Shown: positions 16,622-25,265, counted from the first letter of the stretch. The stretch: 64,000 nucleotides of DNA from Saprospiraceae bacterium UBA6168 (GCA_002435785.1 DIUC01000043.1:1-64000); one strand, 5' to 3'. The notes: generated by a model not told the origin, from the letters alone. Numbers and translations: made by a program.

Positions 16622-18766
16622 CTATTTAAACATCAGCCCCACCGTAAACGAAAACGTCTCGTCAGGCGTGATTTTGCTGTTAAAAACCGCATCATTGCTC
16701 ATCACCGAAAGCCGGGAATCGCTCACGGGCAAGCGGTGGTCCTTCCTCCCCCACTGCTTGGTTTCTCGAAACCAAACATCCTGCCGACTGGCAAACGTGT
16801 AGTGGTAAGTGCCACGGAAATATAGTTCCCGCCGACGGTTCAGTTCGATGGAAAGCTCGCCAGTGAGGTTCAGGTTGTGGTGACGGCTGCCATAGCTGAG
16901 GCGGATTTCGTCGCCCTTGAATCGCTCCCGCTCCACTTTGAACTTGCCATAATCGTTCTCCGCATTCCCTACTTTTCGGTAGTAGCGCAGGTAGCTGTAT
17001 TGGGCCACAGTCCGCAGATAGACTGGGCGCTGCTTGGACAGGTTCATTTGCAGGCCGCCGCCAATTGCCCAATCCTTGTAAATGCTGTTGTAAAAATCAA
17101 AGGCATTGCCGAAGCGCATGAACACGTTTTTGTGGAAAAAAATATCAAATTCCCAACGGGCTATGATTTCAAAATCACGCTGGGGAATATCGTCCGTGAG
17201 CGAGAGAATCTCGCCGCCGTTCTTATCGAAGTAATTGATGGTCAGCGGGTTACTGCTCGACGGAATCAAGTGCGTACCCAGTCCGAGCGAGAACTTGGTC
17301 TTCCTGAACTTCTTTTTCACGTTGTCAACCTTGCGCAGGCTTTCCGGCACATAGTCCACATTTTCTAATTGCTCTTGGGTGATTTCTTGGTTCCTGGCCA
17401 GTGCTTCTTTTTTGCGTTGCAATTCGGCAGCCTCGATGGAGTCCCGCTTTTGTTGAATCGCCGCAAGGTTCTCCGCACTGAACGCCTCCTCCGCTTTTAG
17501 CATGTTCTTATACTGCGACATGCTTTCCGAAAGGCCCTCGCTCATGGGCGTGATGTTGTAGTTTTTCCAAAAATCATCGTCGTACTTGCCCGTCAGTTGA
17601 ACGAACTCGTTGCCGCGTTCCAACCGCTCCAAATAGGGGATTTGGTTGCCCTTTTCAGCAAAGATTTCCGTGATTTTCACCTCGTTCGCATATTGGCCGC
17701 CATTGGTGCGCACCCCTTCCCGAAGGGCATCGCTGAAATGCCATTTGCCTTCGTGCTTGCGGTAATTCACCACGTATTTATTGGCCTTCCAACTGCCCAC
17801 GTATAGCGGGTAGTCACTGATTTTGCGCAGCCCTTCTTTGGTGATTTCAAACTCGGCCCGGATGAAGGCATAAGAGTCCTTTTCAATGAAAATGCGGCCC
17901 TTCATCCGACCTGAGATGTTTTCCTTCTCCTCCTTTTTCTTGCCAGTGAGCCGGTCTGCCAAGCTCCTTTTTTTCTGCTTGCTCTTGCCACCCGTAGTTG
18001 GCTCGGTTTCTTTATCAAAACCAATGATATAGACCGTTCGACCATTATAGGTCGTGATATTTTCAATCCAATACTTATAGTAGGGGAAATAGGCTTCGTC
18101 AATAAAATCCTCTCGATTTTTCACGAAATCAAAGCGGTGGGCGGCCATGTGGCCGGAAGCCAGGCCGGAGTTGAACGTGGTGTCCAATGGGTTTTGCAAG
18201 TTGATTTTGCGGCCCTGCACCAACCCTACCTGGCCTTCCTTGTCATTTTCGTAGCTGGTTTTATAGACTTTCAGCACGCCTTCGGCCAGGTAGCGGTATC
18301 GCAAACTATCATCCGTGAGGGACTCCCGGTAAAATGCCAAGAGGTTGGAAGCTGAGTTGCCATAATTTTTCGGGATGTTCTTCACTGCCCGCCGGATGAT
18401 GTCCTCAATTGCTTTTTTGTCCATCACCACCACCTCGGTTAGTTGGTTGACGGCTTGTTCGAGGTAGATGGCCGAGCCGTTTTTGAAACTGGTGGCAGGT
18501 TGGCTGTACGTGTCGTAGCCCATGTAGGACACCGTGAGCTTTGAGTTTTCAAACGCCTTGGGCAACTTGAACTGAAAGGCCCCATCAAAGCCAGTGGTGG
18601 TGCCGATGCCTTTGTCTGGTATGCCGATATGGGCATACGGCACGGGCTTTTTGGTTGTCTTGTCCAAGACTTTGCCCGTGAGGGTCAAATACTCGCCTTG
18701 GCCAAAAGCAGCTTGGGCGCAAAAAAAGAACAGCAAAAACAGGGAAGGAATGGTTCGGTGCAGCAT
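16622..18766 (-). CDS. Outer-membrane DUF5686-like protein with carboxypeptidase-regulatory domain
   Basis: Envelope protein of 714 residues. A signal peptide (PSLFLLFFFCAQAAFGQ) precedes a CarboxypepD-regulatory-like beta-sandwich (about 25-110: LTGKVLDKTTKKPVPYAHIG to LTVSYMGYD), then a central DUF5686-type region and C-terminal amphipathic strands ending FSFTVGLMFK, as expected of an outer-membrane barrel. A basic/acidic low-complexity loop lies mid-protein (KSKQKKRSLADRLTGKKKEE). This layout is frequent in Bacteroidota; its function is not established. ATG at 18766 is preferred over 18784 because it gives the tighter signal peptide. Confidence 0.75.
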   Translation of the reverse strand: MLHRTIPSLFLLFFFCAQAAFGQGEYLTLTGKVLDKTTKKPVPYAHIGIPDKGIGTTTGFDGAFQFKLPKAFENSKLTVSYMGYDTYSQPATSFKNGSAIYLEQAVNQLTEVVVMDKKAIEDIIRRAVKNIPKNYGNSASNLLAFYRESLTDDSLRYRYLAEGVLKVYKTSYENDKEGQVGLVQGRKINLQNPLDTTFNSGLASGHMAAHRFDFVKNREDFIDEAYFPYYKYWIENITTYNGRTVYIIGFDKETEPTTGGKSKQKKRSLADRLTGKKKEEKENISGRMKGRIFIEKDSYAFIRAEFEITKEGLRKISDYPLYVGSWKANKYVVNYRKHEGKWHFSDALREGVRTNGGQYANEVKITEIFAEKGNQIPYLERLERGNEFVQLTGKYDDDFWKNYNITPMSEGLSESMSQYKNMLKAEEAFSAENLAAIQQKRDSIEAAELQRKKEALARNQEITQEQLENVDYVPESLRKVDNVKKKFRKTKFSLGLGTHLIPSSSNPLTINYFDKNGGEILSLTDDIPQRDFEIIARWEFDIFFHKNVFMRFGNAFDFYNSIYKDWAIGGGLQMNLSKQRPVYLRTVAQYSYLRYYRKVGNAENDYGKFKVERERFKGDEIRLSYGSRHHNLNLTGELSIELNRRRELYFRGTYHYTFASRQDVWFRETKQWGRKDHRLPVSDSRLSVMSNDAVFNSKITPDETFSFTVGLMFK

Positions 18767-18891
18767 AGTCGGGTGGATTGGCATAAGATTGTTTTTGGAG
18801 GACGAGGAATGAGGTTTGGATGTTACACCGGAAATTACAATGGCGCATCATTCCCGATGTTTCGTTTTGATTTTCATGTTGGGTAAAGGTC

Positions 18892-18912
18892 GGGGAGGTT
18901 TTGAACCTCCCC
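18892..18912. terminator. Hairpin downstream of the DUF1080 gene
   Basis: A perfect 9-bp stem GGGGAGGTT / AACCTCCCC with loop TTG. It is downstream of the gene ending at 18986 on the minus strand and may terminate it, although no clear T run follows. Confidence 0.55.
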
Positions 18913-18985
18913 TACCCTGCAAAAACACCTGTATTATTTAACTGGACAGGCCCATTCAGCAAGTGCGTTCAATTTTTGTTTTTAC

Positions 18986-19813
18986 TCAAAAATCCGTGTC
19001 TGGGAACTTCAAGTTCTGCTTTTTTATCCAAATGTTCCGGTACAGTACCTCGTGTCCCTCCGATTGCAACTTAAGGCCGCCGGGCTTGTCGGTGATGCCT
19101 TTGCCACCGTCGTTGCCGCCATCAATACCAGAGTTGGGGCCGCCCCAAACTTGCCGTATTTCCTCGTCCTGGTGGATTTTTGTGCCATTGAGGTAAACGG
19201 TGACACGGGGTTGCTCGACCAATTTCCCGCCCTTGAACCTGGCCGCCCGGAAGTTGATGTCGTAGGCGTTCCACTTGCCGGGGCCGGTGTAGAGGAAATA
19301 TGGGGCAGCCTGTTCGTTGATGATGGCCGCCATGCCGTGGGTAGTTGAGTCGCCATCAAGGATTTGGATTTCATAGCGGTTCTGGAGATAGACACCGCTG
19401 TTGCCGCCACGCTTGCGCACAAAAAACTCCACGTGCGCCCGGAAGTCCCGGAACTTGTCCTTTGTGACCAAATCGGCACTGCCATAGAGGCCCTGCGAGG
19501 CGTTCGGGTCAGGGTCTTTGCTGCTCAATGCCACGCCCGACCCATCGGGGTCCCGCACCAACGGCCACTTGATGGGGAGCGAGGCCGAAAGCCGTGGGCC
19601 GTTCCAGTAGGTCCACTTTTTGTGGAGCATTTTTGCGCTGCCGTCAAAGTACATTTTTGCGCCAGCGATTTTTTTGGCACCAACGCCCACGTCAGTTGCC
19701 GTGACAAATGCTGCGGCTTCGCAATTAGTGCCAGCGCCATGGGTTGCCCCATCTTGTTGGCTTTTTTGAAAAACGAGCGCCAATAGGAGCAGGAGTAAGG
19801 AAAGCAATTTCAT
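18986..19813 (-). CDS. Secreted DUF1080 (3-keto-disaccharide hydrolase-like) protein
   Basis: Exported protein of 275 residues with a leucine-rich signal segment (KLLSLLLLLLALVF) and a concanavalin-like domain. Family features visible are KWPLVRDPDGSGVALSSKD, the DFRAHVEFFVRKRGGNSGVY block, QNRYEIQILD, and the tail GGLKLQSEGHEVLYRNIWIK typical of DUF1080. The family includes enzymes or binding proteins acting on oxidised or other glycans; the substrate here is unknown. The ATG at 19813 is chosen because a signal peptide starts there. Confidence 0.82.
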   Translation of the reverse strand: MKLLSLLLLLLALVFQKSQQDGATHGAGTNCEAAAFVTATDVGVGAKKIAGAKMYFDGSAKMLHKKWTYWNGPRLSASLPIKWPLVRDPDGSGVALSSKDPDPNASQGLYGSADLVTKDKFRDFRAHVEFFVRKRGGNSGVYLQNRYEIQILDGDSTTHGMAAIINEQAAPYFLYTGPGKWNAYDINFRAARFKGGKLVEQPRVTVYLNGTKIHQDEEIRQVWGGPNSGIDGGNDGGKGITDKPGGLKLQSEGHEVLYRNIWIKKQNLKFPDTDF

Positions 19814-19976
19814 GATGTTGTTGATAGTTTTTCTGGCAAAAAGCACCACCCCAAAATGGCACGAATTACCGCAAAAAAAAGATGCCCTTCGTGCAATGCG
19901 GCGTTGTTGATGGCCATTGTTTCGAGCCAAATTTACGCAACCATTGCCCGAAGGGCAGCATCAATCCGAAAGATTT

Positions 19977-20648
19977 TTAATAGCTCATTTCCAGCACATC
20001 GGCATCGCCCATTGCCCGCACGGTTGCACAGTACAGCACAGGCGAATAGCCGCTTGGCACTTGGACCACTTGCTTGCCAGCCAACTGCACCAATAGGTCG
20101 GAAATAATAGCTGGCGAGGCCACGAATAGGACTTTTTTGCCCATCTGGTTGTGCAAGGTCTCCTTGAGGGTTTCGTTGGAAGTGGCTGGCTCCAGCAGGT
20201 TGAACTCGGCGGCGTTTTCCTTGGCCGTGCCGAGGGCGGACTGCATGCCCGTGTTGCCCTCCGCCCAAACCACCGAAAGTTTGGCGCTGGCGAGGGTGCG
20301 GGTCAATCGCCCAGCCTGCGCTACGCCTTCGTTCGAGAGGGCCGTCATCTCCGGCGATTTGGCACCAGGCGTTGCGAAGAAAACCACGATGCTCGACTTG
20401 TCACCATCTTTTGGCAGGGCAATTTGGGTCCCGTCCTTGAGCTGGATGCTGCCATTGACGACCGCATTGATTGGCTTTGCGGTGGAGGGTGCTGCCACAT
20501 GGTTGGTGGCCGAGGCAACTTGTCCGGCACTGTCAGCCTGAATTGGTGCAGCACCCTGCTCCTGTGGGGTGTTTGTTGGCTCGTTCTTACAGGCCAACAC
20601 GTTGATTGTCAATAAAATGAGAACAATAAAAAGCTTGCTGTGTGTCAT
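19977..20648 (-). CDS. Lipoprotein resembling an inactive histidine phosphatase
   Basis: A 223-residue lipoprotein: signal peptide KLFIVLILLTINVLAC (lipobox NVLAC), a Pro/Ala/Thr linker, then a domain from about residue 85. Its order of elements mirrors phosphoglycerate-mutase-like phosphatases: VVFFATPGAKS where LVRHGE is expected, LSNEGVAQAGRLTRTLA like LTEEGxxQAxxLxxxL, VVWAEGNTGMQSALGTA like the RxxQTA helix, and VLFVASPAIISDLLVQL where VSHGxxI is expected. Both catalytic histidines are replaced, so catalysis is unlikely. The assignment is by pattern only. It precedes nothing obviously functionally linked; lysA lies upstream. Confidence 0.6.
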   Translation of the reverse strand: MTHSKLFIVLILLTINVLACKNEPTNTPQEQGAAPIQADSAGQVASATNHVAAPSTAKPINAVVNGSIQLKDGTQIALPKDGDKSSIVVFFATPGAKSPEMTALSNEGVAQAGRLTRTLASAKLSVVWAEGNTGMQSALGTAKENAAEFNLLEPATSNETLKETLHNQMGKKVLFVASPAIISDLLVQLAGKQVVQVPSGYSPVLYCATVRAMGDADVLEMSY

Positions 20649-20689
20649 TTTCTTTAATTGATGATTGATAGATTTTTGGCAAAAAAAGG

Positions 20690-21946
20690 TCAACCAGCTT
20701 CTACCGATTGCTCCTCAAACTTTACCTCCACCTGATTACGCAAAATATCCTGCATGGTTTCCCGCTTGCGGATGAGGTAGTCTTTTCCATCGTGCACCAT
20801 CACTTCGGCGGGACGGAAGCGGGAGTTGTAGTTGCTGGCCATCGAGAATCCATACGCCCCTGCATTGAACAGGCAAAGCACGTCGCCCTCTTCCACGCTG
20901 GAAATCTTGCGGTTGGAGCCAAAAGTGTCCGTTTCGCAGATATTGCCGACTACGGTGTAAAACCTCGGCTTGCCCTGGTGGTAGCTGATGTTCTCGATGC
21001 GGTGGTAGCTGCCGTACATCATGGGCCGGATGAGGTGGTTCAGGCCGGAGTCCACCCCGACGAAGACGGTGCTTGGGGTAGGCTTCACCACCGTTGCCCG
21101 CACGAAAAAATAGCCCGACTGGCTCACGAGGAACTTGCCCGGCTCGAAAACCAGGGTAAGTTCCCGACCATAATCCTTGCAGAACTGGTTGAAGCGCTCG
21201 GAGATGCGCTCGCCGACTTCCTCGATGTCGGTTTCGATGTCTTCGTCCTTGTACGGGACTTTGAAGCCGGAGCCGAAGTCAATGTATTCGAGGTATTTGA
21301 AATTGCTGGCCACGTTCAGGAGGATGTCGGCGGCAAGCAGGAAGGCATTGGCGTCGAGGATATCGCTGCCGGTGTGCATGTGCAGTCCGTCAATCTTGGT
21401 GCCGGTGGTCTCGATGACCTTGAGCACGTGCGGCAACTGGTGGATGCTGATGCCGAACTTGGAGTCAATATGCCCCGTGGAAATCTTGGAGTTACCGCCC
21501 GCCATGATATGCGGGTTGATGCGGATGCCCACCGAGATGTCGGGGTGTTCCATGCCGAACTGCTCCAGGATACTGATGTTGTCAATGTTGATTTTCACCC
21601 CAAATTTGAGTGCAGTGTTTATTTCCTCCAACGACACGCTGTTCGGCGTATAAGTGATGTCTTGTGGAGCAAAACCCGCCAGTATCCCCAGTTCCACTTC
21701 CTGAATGGATACGGCGTCAAGGCCAGCGCCGAGGTTTTTCAGCAGCTTGAGGATGTTGATGTTGGTGTTGGCCTTGCAGGCATAGTTGATGTGCAGCTTT
21801 GGCACACTGAACGACCCAGCCAGGCGTTTGTACTGCTGCTCGATGATGGCGGTGTCATAGACGTACAGCGGCGTGCCGTACTTTTCGACGAGGGCCAACG
21901 GGTCAACGCCGTTGGTGAGGTGGTAGTGGTTGTCGGAAATTGTCAT
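20690..21946 (-). CDS. lysA: Diaminopimelate decarboxylase
   Basis: Last step of lysine synthesis: PLP-dependent decarboxylation of meso-diaminopimelate. The 418-residue product has the PLP lysine at about 58 in NYACKANTN, the H-x-GS block LHMHTGSDI, FGSGFKVPY, VFEPGKFLV and CETDTFG, all in the usual order for alanine-racemase-fold decarboxylases. ATG at 21946 gives the normal N-terminus. The toxin gene of a Fic/Doc pair ends 27 bases upstream on the same strand, so lysA may be partly co-transcribed with it. Confidence 0.93.
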   Translation of the reverse strand: MTISDNHYHLTNGVDPLALVEKYGTPLYVYDTAIIEQQYKRLAGSFSVPKLHINYACKANTNINILKLLKNLGAGLDAVSIQEVELGILAGFAPQDITYTPNSVSLEEINTALKFGVKINIDNISILEQFGMEHPDISVGIRINPHIMAGGNSKISTGHIDSKFGISIHQLPHVLKVIETTGTKIDGLHMHTGSDILDANAFLLAADILLNVASNFKYLEYIDFGSGFKVPYKDEDIETDIEEVGERISERFNQFCKDYGRELTLVFEPGKFLVSQSGYFFVRATVVKPTPSTVFVGVDSGLNHLIRPMMYGSYHRIENISYHQGKPRFYTVVGNICETDTFGSNRKISSVEEGDVLCLFNAGAYGFSMASNYNSRFRPAEVMVHDGKDYLIRKRETMQDILRNQVEVKFEEQSVEAG

Positions 21947-21972
21947 TGTTGAATTGCTAAATTGTTGGATTG

Positions 21973-22425
21973 TTATTGGGGTTGTGCGTTGGCGGCAAAC
22001 CACTGACGAGCTTCGTCGAGGGAGATTTTGCCAGAGGCCATTTCGATTGTGAAGTTTTCCAAAATTTCGTCAGGACTTTCTCCTTTTTCAGGTATAAACC
22101 TTTGTTTCTCAGCTTCAATTTGAGAAAAATCTTGATGCAAATCGGCATTGTTGAGTTGGAGGAAAGCCAAAGCTGCTTCCAATCCAGTTCGCTTATTGCC
22201 ATCTTGAAAAACATGGCCAGTCACGATTTGAAACATGTAAAATGCAGCTTTATCGGCCAAAGTTGGATACATCTCTTGCCCAAAAATACTTTCTTTGACG
22301 GCCTCAACGGTGTAATCAAGTAAGCTCTCGTGCAAAAAGTTTTCCGGAGGCACAAAGCTTCCCCCATGTGCATCAATAGTCCGGCGATTGATAAGCACGA
22401 ATGACTTTTTAATCAAGTATTTCAT
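21973..22425 (-). CDS. Fic/Doc-family toxin
   Basis: Probable toxin of a type II toxin-antitoxin pair, 150 residues. The Fic core motif HVFQDGNKRTG is intact at 71-81 (catalytic His71) and is followed by the LEAALAFLQLN helix typical of death-on-curing proteins, preceded by YPTLADKAAFYMFQIVTG. The GNKR form is closer to AMP-transferring Fic enzymes than the ANKR of phage P1 Doc, so nucleotide transfer or kinase activity stay open. The start codon overlaps the upstream gene stop by one base (TGATG), a sign of coupled translation. Confidence 0.85.
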   Translation of the reverse strand: MKYLIKKSFVLINRRTIDAHGGSFVPPENFLHESLLDYTVEAVKESIFGQEMYPTLADKAAFYMFQIVTGHVFQDGNKRTGLEAALAFLQLNNADLHQDFSQIEAEKQRFIPEKGESPDEILENFTIEMASGKISLDEARQWFAANAQPQ

Positions 22426-22643
22426 CAGGCAAGTGCTTTGAAAACTTTGTCAAACCTTTTGAAATCCTTGGTTATGATTGCGTCAAGGTCTCGAAGATGG
22501 GATTCCTCGTCAAATAGGTTGTTGGCTTTCCCCTCTGCAATAATTTCTATCAAAATAGCCTTGAAAAGTTCTGGCCTTTCTTCGATTACTTCAATCAAAG
22601 CAGCTTTAATCAAATCCTTATCCATCAATGTTGTAGCAGTCAT
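22425..22643 (-). CDS. Antitoxin partner of the Fic/Doc toxin
   Basis: A 72-residue acidic, helical protein (DLIKAALIEVIEERPELFKA, then EESHLRDLDAIITKDFKRFD). It shows no clear DNA-binding family signature, but position, size and the one-base overlap with the toxin gene mark it as the antitoxin. A promoter element is at 22675-22682. Confidence 0.75.
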   Translation of the reverse strand: MTATTLMDKDLIKAALIEVIEERPELFKAILIEIIAEGKANNLFDEESHLRDLDAIITKDFKRFDKVFKALA

Positions 22644-22674
22644 AATCGTCTGATATTTAATGGTTTAACTGATT

Positions 22675-22682
22675 CAAAGATA
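22675..22682 (-). promoter_or_regulatory. Promoter -7 element of the Fic toxin-antitoxin operon
   Basis: Minus-strand TATCTTTG fits TAnnTTTG and would give a leader of about 25-30 bases before the antitoxin ATG at 22643. Confidence 0.55.
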
Positions 22683-22696
22683 ACGACTTTTTAGGT

Positions 22697-23080
22697 TCAC
22701 GCAGTAATCTCAATCCGATTTCCCTCCGGGTCCAGCACCACGCTCTCGTAGTACCCATCCCCCGTCCAGCGAGGCTCGCCCACGATGCGGTGGCCGTCGC
22801 TTCGCAAGGTTTCCGTCAAGTCGTTAACGGCTGCTTCACTCCCGACGGAGAAGGCAAAATGCGTCAGTCCAGCCGCTTCCCCAGCGTTTTGATTGCCGGG
22901 GATTTCGGGCTTCTGCATCAATTCCAACCGACAGCCCTTGTCAAAGGAAAGGAAATAAGACTGGAAATTTTTGGTTGGGTTGAAATAGCGTTCACCAGCC
23001 TTGCCGCCAAAATATTTTCCATAAAAGGACTTCAATGCTTCAATGTCTTTCGCCCAAATGGCAAGGTGTTCGATGCGCAT
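22697..23080 (-). CDS. VOC-family (glyoxalase/dioxygenase-like) protein
   Basis: Small metal-binding protein of 127 residues with the paired beta-alpha-beta-beta-beta modules of the vicinal oxygen chelate fold. Candidate metal ligands are His5 (RIEHLAIW), the histidine in AGLTHFAFSV and the glutamate in the C-terminal DPEGNRIEI. The second half VLDPEGNRIEI is typical. Members act as lyases, dioxygenases or antibiotic-binding proteins; no specific substrate can be inferred. It stands alone, convergent with nothing and divergent from the sigma factor gene. Confidence 0.85.
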   Translation of the reverse strand: MRIEHLAIWAKDIEALKSFYGKYFGGKAGERYFNPTKNFQSYFLSFDKGCRLELMQKPEIPGNQNAGEAAGLTHFAFSVGSEAAVNDLTETLRSDGHRIVGEPRWTGDGYYESVVLDPEGNRIEITA

Positions 23081-23235
23081 TTATTTCAAAAATTTGGCAA
23101 AGATAAGAGAATGTGTTTCGTGGGAAACAAGGAAACAGGGCTTTTGGCAATAACGTTTCCACCAAAAAGGATTTTAGCTGCATCTTTATCCTTGTCCGGT
23201 TTGGCGTGAGCGCTTGATTTTGCAAATTTTGCCCA

Positions 23236-23799
23236 TTGTCAACCACCCAACGCCTAATTGAATTGAACGAAAAAGACCTCATAGCCGCCTGCAAACGACA
23301 GGATAGACGAGCACAAAAGTTGCTTTACGAGCGCCATTCGCCCGTCATGCTCGGTGTGTGCAGGCGCTATATCCGCAACCCATCGGAGGCGGAAGACGTA
23401 ATGGTGGAAGGCTTTTTCAAGGTGCTGACGAAAATTGACATGTTCAACGGTGAGGGCAGCTTTGAAGGATGGGTGCGCCGCATTATGATTAACGAAAGCC
23501 TGATGCACCTGCGCAAAGCCAATCCCTTCAAGTTCACCGAGGAAATCAACCCGAACATTGACCTCGGCGAGCAGCCAACTGTGATAGACCGCCTTGAATC
23601 AGCGGACATCCTCGGACTGCTCGATGAACTGCCGCCCGGCTACCGCACAGTCTTCAACCTCTACGTGGTGGAGGGCTACAAGCACCGGGAAATCGCCGAG
23701 GAGCTTGGCATCAGCATCAATACCTCCAAGTCGCAGTTGATTTTGGCGAAATCAAGGATGGAGGATTTGGTGAAGAAAAGGTTGGGGAAGGTTGGTTGA
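23236..23799 (+). CDS. ECF-type RNA polymerase sigma factor
   Basis: Extracytoplasmic-function sigma factor, 187 residues, with region 2 (about 18-90: LLYERHSPVMLGVCRRYIRN, EAEDVMVEGFFKVL, WVRRIMINESLMHLRK) and region 4 (about 130-180: LDELPPGYRTVFNLYVVEG, REIAEELGISINTSKSQL). The start is TTG at 23236; no ATG lies early enough to keep region 2. A small membrane protein gene follows and probably encodes its regulator. Confidence 0.9.
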   Translation: MSTTQRLIELNEKDLIAACKRQDRRAQKLLYERHSPVMLGVCRRYIRNPSEAEDVMVEGFFKVLTKIDMFNGEGSFEGWVRRIMINESLMHLRKANPFKFTEEINPNIDLGEQPTVIDRLESADILGLLDELPPGYRTVFNLYVVEGYKHREIAEELGISINTSKSQLILAKSRMEDLVKKRLGKVG

Positions 23800-23814
23800 A
23801 GTTCGTAGTTCTTC

Positions 23815-23850
23815 AGTGGGCAGTTTGCAGTCAGCCACCAGCTAATTGGT
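23815..23850 (+). repeat. Heptamer repeat in the sigma factor/partner spacer
   Basis: Iterated seven-base words CAGTGGG, CAGTTTG, CAGTCAG, CCACCAG. The reverse complement of CAGTGGGCAGTTTGCAGT occurs exactly at 61737-61754, which ties distant spacers to one repeat family. Confidence 0.7.
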
Positions 23851-23899
23851 ACATTAATGACTTTGTTTTAAAAAGAAATAGTCCAAAAATTTAAGAAAA

Positions 23900-24259
23900 A
23901 TGAATTCTCGTAAAGACATATCCACTGCATTTCAGGAAGGAAGTGAGCACCTTACCATCCAGCCCACTTCCCAGGCGTGGCAACAACTCGAACTTCGCTT
24001 AGACAGCCAGCCCAAACAACTTGGAAAAGTCGTAATGATGCGCTGGCTCAGTGCTGCCGCTGCCATGCTGGTGCTGGTGGTTGGCCTCTATTTCATTGGC
24101 AGGTTGTCCAATGATGGCCAAAGCATTGCCTTCGACCATGAACCCCTGCCCACCAAGCTCGAAGACCTCGTGAACACCAATGGCTGCAATCCGTACTGCC
24201 TCCTCCTCAAAGAGCGGAAGTCACTGCCAGATTACTATGCAAACCCGGTGAGGCAGTGA
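23900..24259 (+). CDS. Putative single-helix anti-sigma-like protein
   Basis: A 119-residue protein with a soluble N-terminus (about 1-45), one membrane helix (about 50-68: WLSAAAAMLVLVVGLYFIG) and a short outer part with CNPYC. Position directly after an ECF sigma factor gene, cytoplasmic-N topology and size suggest a regulator that holds the sigma factor at the membrane. No zinc-type HxxxCxxC anti-sigma motif is present, so the role rests on context. Confidence 0.6.
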   Translation: MNSRKDISTAFQEGSEHLTIQPTSQAWQQLELRLDSQPKQLGKVVMMRWLSAAAAMLVLVVGLYFIGRLSNDGQSIAFDHEPLPTKLEDLVNTNGCNPYCLLLKERKSLPDYYANPVRQ

Positions 24260-24262
24260 TTG

Positions 24263-24343
24263 GGGATTGGTAATCGGTAACTGGTGATTGGTGACTAAGG
24301 CTGCCCAATTTCCAGTTACCAATTACCATTCACCAATCAATTG
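24263..24343. repeat. Inverted heptamer repeats between convergent genes
   Basis: Left side: seven-base words GGTAATC, GGTAACT, GGTGATT, GGTGACT. Right side: CCAGTTA, CCAATTA, CCATTCA, CCAATCA. The two halves are broadly complementary and can form a long stem; the right half includes the stop codon of the creatininase gene. A likely bidirectional terminator. Confidence 0.75.
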
Positions 24344-25119
24344 TAAAAACCACTCCTCGGCGTCTCCGCCAACTCCACAAAAAAGTCAGCGACTTTGGCA
24401 ACCACTGCGTCCAAATAACGGCTTCCCTTCTCGGCAGTAGCTTCGTAAGGGTTGCCCACGCCGGTATCCTGTGATACCTGCGTCCATTCTCGCTGGGCGC
24501 TTACCCAGCCTTCCCGCATTGCTTTGAACTTCCATTTTTTGTCACAACCATCGCCAGCTTCGTCGAGTGGCAGCACCAAGTGCGGCAGGATTTCAAGCAT
24601 CACGCTGGTCTCCATTTCGTCGGCATGGTCGCCGTCGAGGTGGGTGAAATAGCCCGTTTTGTCATGCACTTTGAACCAATTGAGGGCGCAAGTGAAGAGC
24701 TTGGGAAAGTGAAACGACAGCTCCCGCACCAGCGCCTTGAAGTCGTTGCCGCCGTGGCCATTGAAAATGATCAATTTGGGAATGCCCGCCCGCACAAGTA
24801 CATCGCACACATCTTTCAAAATGGCCAACTGCGTGGAAGGCAGGATGTTCATGCAGAGCGGAATATCGAGCTGGCCCGTCTGCACCCCGAACGGCACATT
24901 GGGCAGCACGATGACATTTGCGCCCCGCTCCCAAGCGAACTTTGCGGCAGCCTCGGTAATGGCCTCGTTCTGGTAATTGTCGGTGGCGTAGGGGAGATGG
25001 TAGTTATGCGCCTCCGTAGCGCCCCACGGCAACACAGCAACTTCAAATTTGGTGGCTTTAACGGCCTTCCAGTTTGTTTCTTCTAAGATGTAGGGACGGG
25101 GAGAGTTGGAAATTGGCAT
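24337..25119 (-). CDS. Creatininase-family amidohydrolase
   Basis: Metal-dependent amidase of the creatininase/MftE fold, 260 residues. Metal-binding elements are visible: Glu36 and His38 in WGATEAHNYHLP, Asp47, the NGHGGND motif and the acidic DHADEMETSVML stretch. Family members hydrolyse cyclic amides or trim peptides; the substrate here is unknown. ATG at 25119 is chosen because the longer frame to 25170 begins inside an inverted repeat. Confidence 0.85.
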   Translation of the reverse strand: MPISNSPRPYILEETNWKAVKATKFEVAVLPWGATEAHNYHLPYATDNYQNEAITEAAAKFAWERGANVIVLPNVPFGVQTGQLDIPLCMNILPSTQLAILKDVCDVLVRAGIPKLIIFNGHGGNDFKALVRELSFHFPKLFTCALNWFKVHDKTGYFTHLDGDHADEMETSVMLEILPHLVLPLDEAGDGCDKKWKFKAMREGWVSAQREWTQVSQDTGVGNPYEATAEKGSRYLDAVVAKVADFFVELAETPRSGFYN

Positions 25120-25160
25120 TGCATTGAATTTTGACCGCCAAGGTATGGAAATTGGGAAAT

Positions 25161-25256
25161 TCGGTAGCATGGCCTTTAGGCCGTCCCGTCAAAGGCGTTT
25201 ACGCCGTTACCGCCCTAAAGGGCTTGGACAGGACGGCCTAAAGGCCATGCTACCGA
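25161..25256. repeat. Perfect 26-bp inverted repeat upstream of the creatininase gene
   Basis: Arms 25161-25186 and 25231-25256 are exact reverse complements; each holds the dyad GGCCTTTAGGCC-like core. The 44-base interior has more AAAGG/CCCTAAAGGG pieces. It lies between two minus-strand genes. Confidence 0.85.
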
Positions 25257-25265
25257 GGGAAAATC

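Noticed and set aside
16345..16825. Two mirror-image small open frames starting MELRSSNSAVCFVCQL
   Set aside because: They arise from the perfect palindrome, which gives the same reading on both strands; each then runs in antisense into a known gene.
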